DNA of 10,351 bases from Flavobacteriales bacterium UBA2426 (GTDB taxonomy: Bacteria; Bacteroidota; Bacteroidia; Flavobacteriales_F; PHOS-HE28): positions 553-10,903 of the forward strand of contig DDRC01000022.1 of NCBI GenBank assembly GCA_002342985.1, given 5' to 3'. Within the stretch, counting starts at the first letter, position 1. Each line of letters starts with the position of its first letter. The translations under genes and the position numbers were made by a program. This document shows positions 7,701-10,351 of the stretch, in pieces. Below the pieces are notes generated by a model, which saw nothing but the letters and a program-made list of their open reading frames with translations, was not told the DNA's origin and did no database searches.

Positions 7701-9513
7701 CGGCACCTACAGTGTGACCGTCGACCTGAACGGATGCACCAGCACGGATGCTGTGGACGTGCAAGTGGTAACGCCTGCAGCCTTCGACCTCGGGCCGGAT
7801 GTTCAGCTGTGCGCAGGCAACCAGGTGGTCTTCGCTCTGGGGATTCCCGGCGCTACCTACGGCTGGAGCACCGGGGCTTCGACCAGCACCATCAACGTCG
7901 CCACGAGCTCAACCGTTTGGGTTGTGGTGACCCAAGGGCCTTGCGTAGCCACGGACACCGTGATCGTCAGCGTGCTCGACCCCGGGGCCATCGAACTGGG
8001 CCCGAGCATTGCGGCATGCGCCGGCGACCAAGTGGTGCTGGACGCCACCCTTCCGAATGCAGCCTACAGCTGGAATACGGGGGCGACCACGGCCCAGCTG
8101 ACGGTCACCGAGAGCGGTACATACGAGGTCACCGCGACAGTGGGGCCGTGCACCGTTACGGATGCGGTGGAGGTCACGATCCAGCCCCTGCCGGTGGTGG
8201 AGATCGGCGGCAACCAGTCCATCTGCCCGGGCGCTTCAGCCAGTTTCAATGCCACCCTTCCGGGAGCCACCTACCTGTGGCACGACGGAAGCACCGCCTC
8301 TACGTACACCACCGATGAAGCGGAGGCAGTGAGCGTGACCGTCACCATCAATGGGTGCAGCAGCACCGACCAGGCCGTGGTGGAGGCCCTTCCCTCCCCC
8401 ATTGCTGATCTGGGCCCTGATACCACCCTCTGCGCCGGTGCATCGCTGCTGTTGAGTGCGGCCCAAGCGGGAGCCACCTACCTCTGGAGCGATGGCACCA
8501 CAGGCCCCGCACTCCTGGTGGATGAAGCAGGCGCATACTCGGTGTCCGTGAACCTGAATGGGTGCGATGCTTTCGATGACCTGTTCGTGGGCATCTTCAA
8601 CCCCAGCGACCTGGACCTTGGGGCGGACCAGACGCTCTGCCCCGGTGAGTCAGTGGCCCTGGCCACCGGCCTGCCCGGTGAGCACCAGTGGAGCACCGGG
8701 GCCACGGCGCCCTCCATCGTGGTGAATGCCTCGGGATCCTATTGGGTCAATGTGGAGGAGGCCGCGTGCTTCGCTACGGATACCGTTGTGGTGACCGTGG
8801 TGCCCCTTCCCCTACCTGACCTCGGCGCTCCGCTCACCCTTTGCGCGGGGGATTCCGCAGTGCTAAGGGTGGAGGCAGGCGGTGCGGATATCCTGTGGAG
8901 CACAGGGGCGGCCTCCGACTCCATCGTGGTTTCCCAGACGGGCAACTACGGCGTGGTCCTTAGCCTTATGGGTTGCATGGCCACGGATGCCGTTGCCGTT
9001 GCGGTCCTGGAGCGCGTTGAATCGGTAAGCCTCGGAACGGACAGTACGCTATGTCCCGACGCTCCGCTCGTGCTCTCCACCGCGCTCCCATCCGCGCAGC
9101 ACGCTTGGAGCACGGGCGAGTCCTCTCCGACCATCGCGGTCACATCGCCCGGCACCTACGTAGTGCAGGTGACAGGCCCCTGCATCGATGCCGAGGCCTC
9201 GATCACGGTCACTGAGGGCATCTGCGGTCCCTACATCCATGTCCCCAACACCTTCACGCCCAACGGGGACGGCCGCAATGATCTGTTCCAAGTGGTGTAT
9301 GACGGCCCGAACCGCGACTTCTCCCTGGACATCTTCAACCGTTGGGGGGAGCGCATCGCGGCACTGACGGACCCCGCGATGACCTGGGATGGCACCTCCG
9401 GCGGGACTGCTGTTCCGGACGGTGTCTATGTCTGGAAGCTGCGGTTCCGGGCGCGTACGGATGCCGGCGCACAAGCGGAGGAGCGCATCGGCCATGTCAC
9501 GGTTCTGCGGTGA
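4714..9513 (+). CDS. Giant T9SS-secreted surface protein with tandem Ig-like repeats and CHU_C domain
   Basis: Predicted cell-surface protein of 1599 residues. Residues 1-28 are a signal peptide: Arg3/Lys5, a hydrophobic core, and an ASA-Q cleavage site at 26-29. This selects ATG 4714 over the in-frame ATG at 4648, which directly follows the previous stop and would add 22 non-signal residues. An Ig/PKD-like unit at 32-83 runs into a jelly-roll-like domain at 84-244. Eighteen consecutive Ig-like units follow at 262-1502, then a C-terminal CHU_C (type B T9SS sorting) domain at 1503-1599 with VPNTFTPNGDGRNDLF (1510-1525) and FNRWGE (1541-1546). Each unit has the pattern DLGPDxxLCxG, then GATYLWxxG, GxYxVxV and a second Cys. 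No enzyme motif is seen. By analogy with other CHU_C proteins it should be exported by T9SS and held on or released from the surface as an adhesin or stalk. Its partner is not identifiable. The stop abuts the stop of the convergent WG-repeat gene. Confidence 0.93.
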   Translation: MNRPKLSGLQWLLWGAVPLLFGIPPASAQVCSIDLGPDTTICDGQTAQLQGPPGFPSYAWSTGASSQNITVSTAGTYTCQVSYPTGNLAVNGNFSAGNTGFSSMFNYTLPLTTDGNYWIGSNANTFHNQWSGTGNGPFLMVNAGWMHPGFRFWCQTISVCPGQTYTMTFRAASLAGQGNPTLAVFVNNVWTGVDFITPGAQGVWQTFSTTWTAPAGITSADFCVQVSSGHGIGNDFGFDDVSISANVVLTDQVDVFVTPLPAVDLGPDQTLCTGQSVVLDATLPGATYAWQDGSTNATYTVSAPGTYDVTVSANGCSASDLVDIAYNPTPVVDLGPDQTLCSGQSTGFDATTPGATYLWMDGSTGSTHGVDAPGIYGVTVTVNGCSAYDEAEVTYNPTPNVDLGQDQSICEGDLLFLDATLPGASYLWSDGSTDPVLTVGAPGTYGVTVDLNGCSASDAVNVDVTPLPVVDIGPDQTICPGETITLDAAVPGATYLWSNGATSSAITVGTPGVYAVEVTVNGCTAVDVMTLGNHALPVFNLGPDQIICEGELTVFSTNVPGATYLWNTGSTASSLQTGAAGTYWLDVTTNGCTVRDTIMLAVTPLPSVDLGSDFSLCPGEQAILDATAPGATYLWNTGNTGPTLLAGTGAYSVEVTVNGCSADDAIVIGAHPSAQVDLGGDLVLCPGDQVLLDVTQAGAAYLWQDGSTGPTYQVGSAGMVAVELTDANGCLATDAISVTVTSPTPVNLGPDAVICNGDQLVLDATVAGASSYLWSTGAQTATITIGNPGIYSVTVTQGTCTVSDAIQVSAVAAPIVELGPDQTLCTGETLTLDANSPSASYQWSTGETTPSIEVTQGGTFSVVVTNAAGCTATDAITVVEATPDAIDLGPDLAICDGQQAVLDAALPGAIYSWSTGATSSSITVGTSGIYWVEATQGNCTVSDTLSVLVNPSPTVDLGPDLTLCSGEPVVLDGSFPGATYLWSTGDASPTLQVSAAGTYSVTVDLNGCTSTDAVDVQVVTPAAFDLGPDVQLCAGNQVVFALGIPGATYGWSTGASTSTINVATSSTVWVVVTQGPCVATDTVIVSVLDPGAIELGPSIAACAGDQVVLDATLPNAAYSWNTGATTAQLTVTESGTYEVTATVGPCTVTDAVEVTIQPLPVVEIGGNQSICPGASASFNATLPGATYLWHDGSTASTYTTDEAEAVSVTVTINGCSSTDQAVVEALPSPIADLGPDTTLCAGASLLLSAAQAGATYLWSDGTTGPALLVDEAGAYSVSVNLNGCDAFDDLFVGIFNPSDLDLGADQTLCPGESVALATGLPGEHQWSTGATAPSIVVNASGSYWVNVEEAACFATDTVVVTVVPLPLPDLGAPLTLCAGDSAVLRVEAGGADILWSTGAASDSIVVSQTGNYGVVLSLMGCMATDAVAVAVLERVESVSLGTDSTLCPDAPLVLSTALPSAQHAWSTGESSPTIAVTSPGTYVVQVTGPCIDAEASITVTEGICGPYIHVPNTFTPNGDGRNDLFQVVYDGPNRDFSLDIFNRWGERIAALTDPAMTWDGTSGGTAVPDGVYVWKLRFRARTDAGAQAEERIGHVTVLR
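4807..4962 (+). repeat. Ig-like unit 1, incomplete before inserted domain
   Basis: This 52-codon segment (protein residues 32-83) carries the first two thirds of the repeat signature: SIDLGPDTTICDGQ, then YAWSTG, then GTYTCQVSY. The usual last strand (TDxVxVxVTPLP) is missing here but appears at 5464-5496 as TDQVDVFVTPLP, after the inserted domain. The second Cys (YTC) falls earlier than in the other units, where it follows NG or a similar pair. Confidence 0.8.
4963..5445 (+). other. Encoded jelly-roll-like (carbohydrate-binding-like) domain in the surface protein
   Basis: Residues 84-244 of the giant protein. The segment opens with LAVNGNFSAGNTGF and continues with YWIGSNANTFHNQWSGTGNG, MVNAG, WCQTISVCPGQTYTMTF, then WQTFSTTWTAP, and closes with GNDFGFDDVSIS. 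The start (VNGxFxxGNTGF) and end (GNDFxxDDVSIS) are typical of beta-sandwich domains resembling CBM4/9-type modules that accompany CHU_C tails in Bacteroidota. Sugar binding is an analogy; no binding residues can be assigned with confidence. It is the only non-repetitive region between the signal peptide and the sorting domain, so it is the best candidate for ligand contact. Confidence 0.65.
5497..9219 (+). repeat. Tandem array of 18 Ig/PKD-like units, about 207 bp each
   Basis: Eighteen in-frame units follow without linkers. Unit starts are at 5497, 5704, 5911, 6118, 6325, 6532, 6736, 6946, 7156, 7366, 7573, 7780, 7987, 8194, 8401, 8608, 8812 and 9019. Thirteen units are exactly 69 codons; the others are 67, 68 or 70. 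The consensus is V-D-L-G-P-D-Q-T-L-C-x-G near the start, LDAT, PGATYLWSxG, GTYxVxV, NGC and a TDAVxVxVxPLP-type end. Every unit keeps two Cys about 43 residues apart, suggesting one disulfide per Ig-like fold after export. DNA identity between units is low enough that they look old and diverged rather than recently amplified. Confidence 0.92.
9220..9510 (+). other. Encoded CHU_C / gliding-motility-type C-terminal sorting domain (T9SS type B)
   Basis: The last 97 residues of the giant protein. Motifs in order are HVPNTFTPNGDGRND, FNRWGE, a WDGTSGG turn and VPDGVYVWKLRF, ending in GHVTVLR. This is the hallmark order of the CHU_C domain that directs proteins through the type IX secretion system. 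It strongly supports a Bacteroidota host with a functional T9SS, although no T9SS machinery gene lies in the window. Confidence 0.95.
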
Positions 9514-10351
9514 TCAGGGCCCGTCGAATCCCTCCTCCTTCCAGATGACACGCCCGTCGGTGAGGCGGATGTAGGCAAAGCGGTCCTTCCGCTCGACCCG
9601 GGCGATGTCGGCGCGCTCCAATCGCACGCCATCGAACACCAAGGGAACGACCGGCTTGCCCGTGCGGTCGATGATCCCCACCCCCGTTCCCGCAGTGGCT
9701 TGCCAATGGCCATGGCCCACGGGAGCCAGCGCCACATACAGCGGCGGCACCACCTCCTTCGCTGTGCTGTCGATGAGACCGTAGAGGTCGCCGAGCCGGA
9801 TCCGTGCCACACCGGAACGCATCTCGCCGGCCTGGTCGTAGCGGTTGTCGACGATTACCTGGCCTTTGCGGTCCGCATAGCCCCATCGGGCCTTGCGCTT
9901 CACCGGAACCAGAGGCCCGGTGGCCGGCCCGATGTCCGTGAATCCGCATGGGAATACGCGTTCATTGCGCGCGTTGATCAGGCATCGCTTCCCGGCCACC
10001 TGGACCTCCGCGAGCCCCTCCTCGAAATCGCCCCAGCCCGCCACGCCATCGGGCGCCTCGAACTCCACGGGTATCCGGATGGCGCCGGAGGCATCGATAT
10101 AGCCGCACTTGCGGCCTTCCACCACAAGCGCCAAGCTGTCGCGGAAAGGGCCGATGTGGTCGTACCGCAGCGGTGCAAGCAGGTCGCCGAAGGGGCTCAC
10201 CAGGCCCACCTTGCCATCCTTGCGCACGCGGCTCACCGGGCCCTCGAATCCCTCCACCCAGTCGTACTCCGCGGGGACCACGGTGTTCCCACGGCTGTCG
10301 ATGGCGCCGAAGTATCCATCCATTTCAAGAACGGCAACGACATTCCGAGAG
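9514..10351 (-). CDS. WG-repeat protein, 5' end outside the window
   Basis: Partial gene; 269 residues are readable from the ATG at 10323. The frame stays open through 10351, and the nine extra codons (SRNVVAVLE) continue the repeat pattern into the Met, so the true start lies further right and ATG 10323 is probably internal. Counting from that Met, WG-type units are visible around 4-21 (YFGAIDSRGNTVVPAEYD), 37-55, 72-88, 111-124 (degenerate), 146-163 (RWGYADRKGQVIVDNRYD), 180-197 and 214-231. A final degenerate unit (RFAYIRLTDGRVIW) is followed by the C-terminus EEGFDGP. Each unit has the form G-x-I-D-x-x-G-x-x-V-V-P-x-x-Y-D. WG repeats form beta-rich scaffolds of mostly unknown function and are common in Bacteroidota. 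There is no sorting domain at the C-terminus, and whether a signal peptide exists cannot be seen. The gene is convergent with the giant surface protein gene, and their stop codons abut. Confidence 0.88.
   Translation of the reverse strand, partial: SRNVVAVLEMDGYFGAIDSRGNTVVPAEYDWVEGFEGPVSRVRKDGKVGLVSPFGDLLAPLRYDHIGPFRDSLALVVEGRKCGYIDASGAIRIPVEFEAPDGVAGWGDFEEGLAEVQVAGKRCLINARNERVFPCGFTDIGPATGPLVPVKRKARWGYADRKGQVIVDNRYDQAGEMRSGVARIRLGDLYGLIDSTAKEVVPPLYVALAPVGHGHWQATAGTGVGIIDRTGKPVVPLVFDGVRLERADIARVERKDRFAYIRLTDGRVIWKEEGFDGP

Noticed and set aside
5497..9219. CRISPR array or other non-coding direct repeats
   Set aside because: The repeats are coding, in frame, about 207 bp long and diverged at DNA level; there are no short identical repeats with unique spacers.

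Overview
The window looks like a chromosomal segment from a GC-rich member of the Bacteroidota, most likely the Flavobacteriales. Two kinds of type IX secretion (T9SS) sorting tail are present: a short type A-like tail on a secreted nuclease, and a CHU_C / gliding-motility-type (type B) tail on a giant repeat protein. No start codon has a recognisable Shine-Dalgarno sequence, which also fits Bacteroidota. The placement is inferred from protein features, not from a marker gene.

Layout from left to right. (1) 94-666 (+) is an LPP20-like lipoprotein. (2) A minus-strand run reads leftward from 3932 to 670: a small secreted protein (3932-3618), folD (3572-2682, GTG start) and a secreted endonuclease/exonuclease/phosphatase-family nuclease (2631-670). 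The gaps are only 45 and 50 nt, so the three may be co-transcribed. (3) 3997-4647 (+) is a spermidine-synthase-like SAM-binding protein, divergent from the small secreted protein. (4) 4714-9513 (+) is a 1599-residue cell-surface protein that fills nearly half the window. It has a signal peptide, one Ig-like unit interrupted by a jelly-roll-like domain, 18 further Ig-like units of 67-70 residues, and a CHU_C sorting domain. (5) 9514-10351 (-) is a WG-repeat protein whose 5' end lies outside the window.

Gene packing is very dense. The two convergent pairs are separated by 3 nt (667-669) and 0 nt (the palindrome TGATCA at 9511-9516). No gene-free stretch exceeds 95 nt. I see no RNA genes, insertion sequences, CRISPR arrays or phage genes.

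At the level of function, the secreted nuclease and the giant protein are both predicted T9SS cargo: one would hydrolyse extracellular nucleic acid, the other would form a long surface stalk or adhesin. folD is a housekeeping one-carbon enzyme. I found no convincing evidence for a new multigene system. The most notable structure is the highly regular, paired-cysteine tandem array in the giant surface protein, with a domain nested in its first unit.
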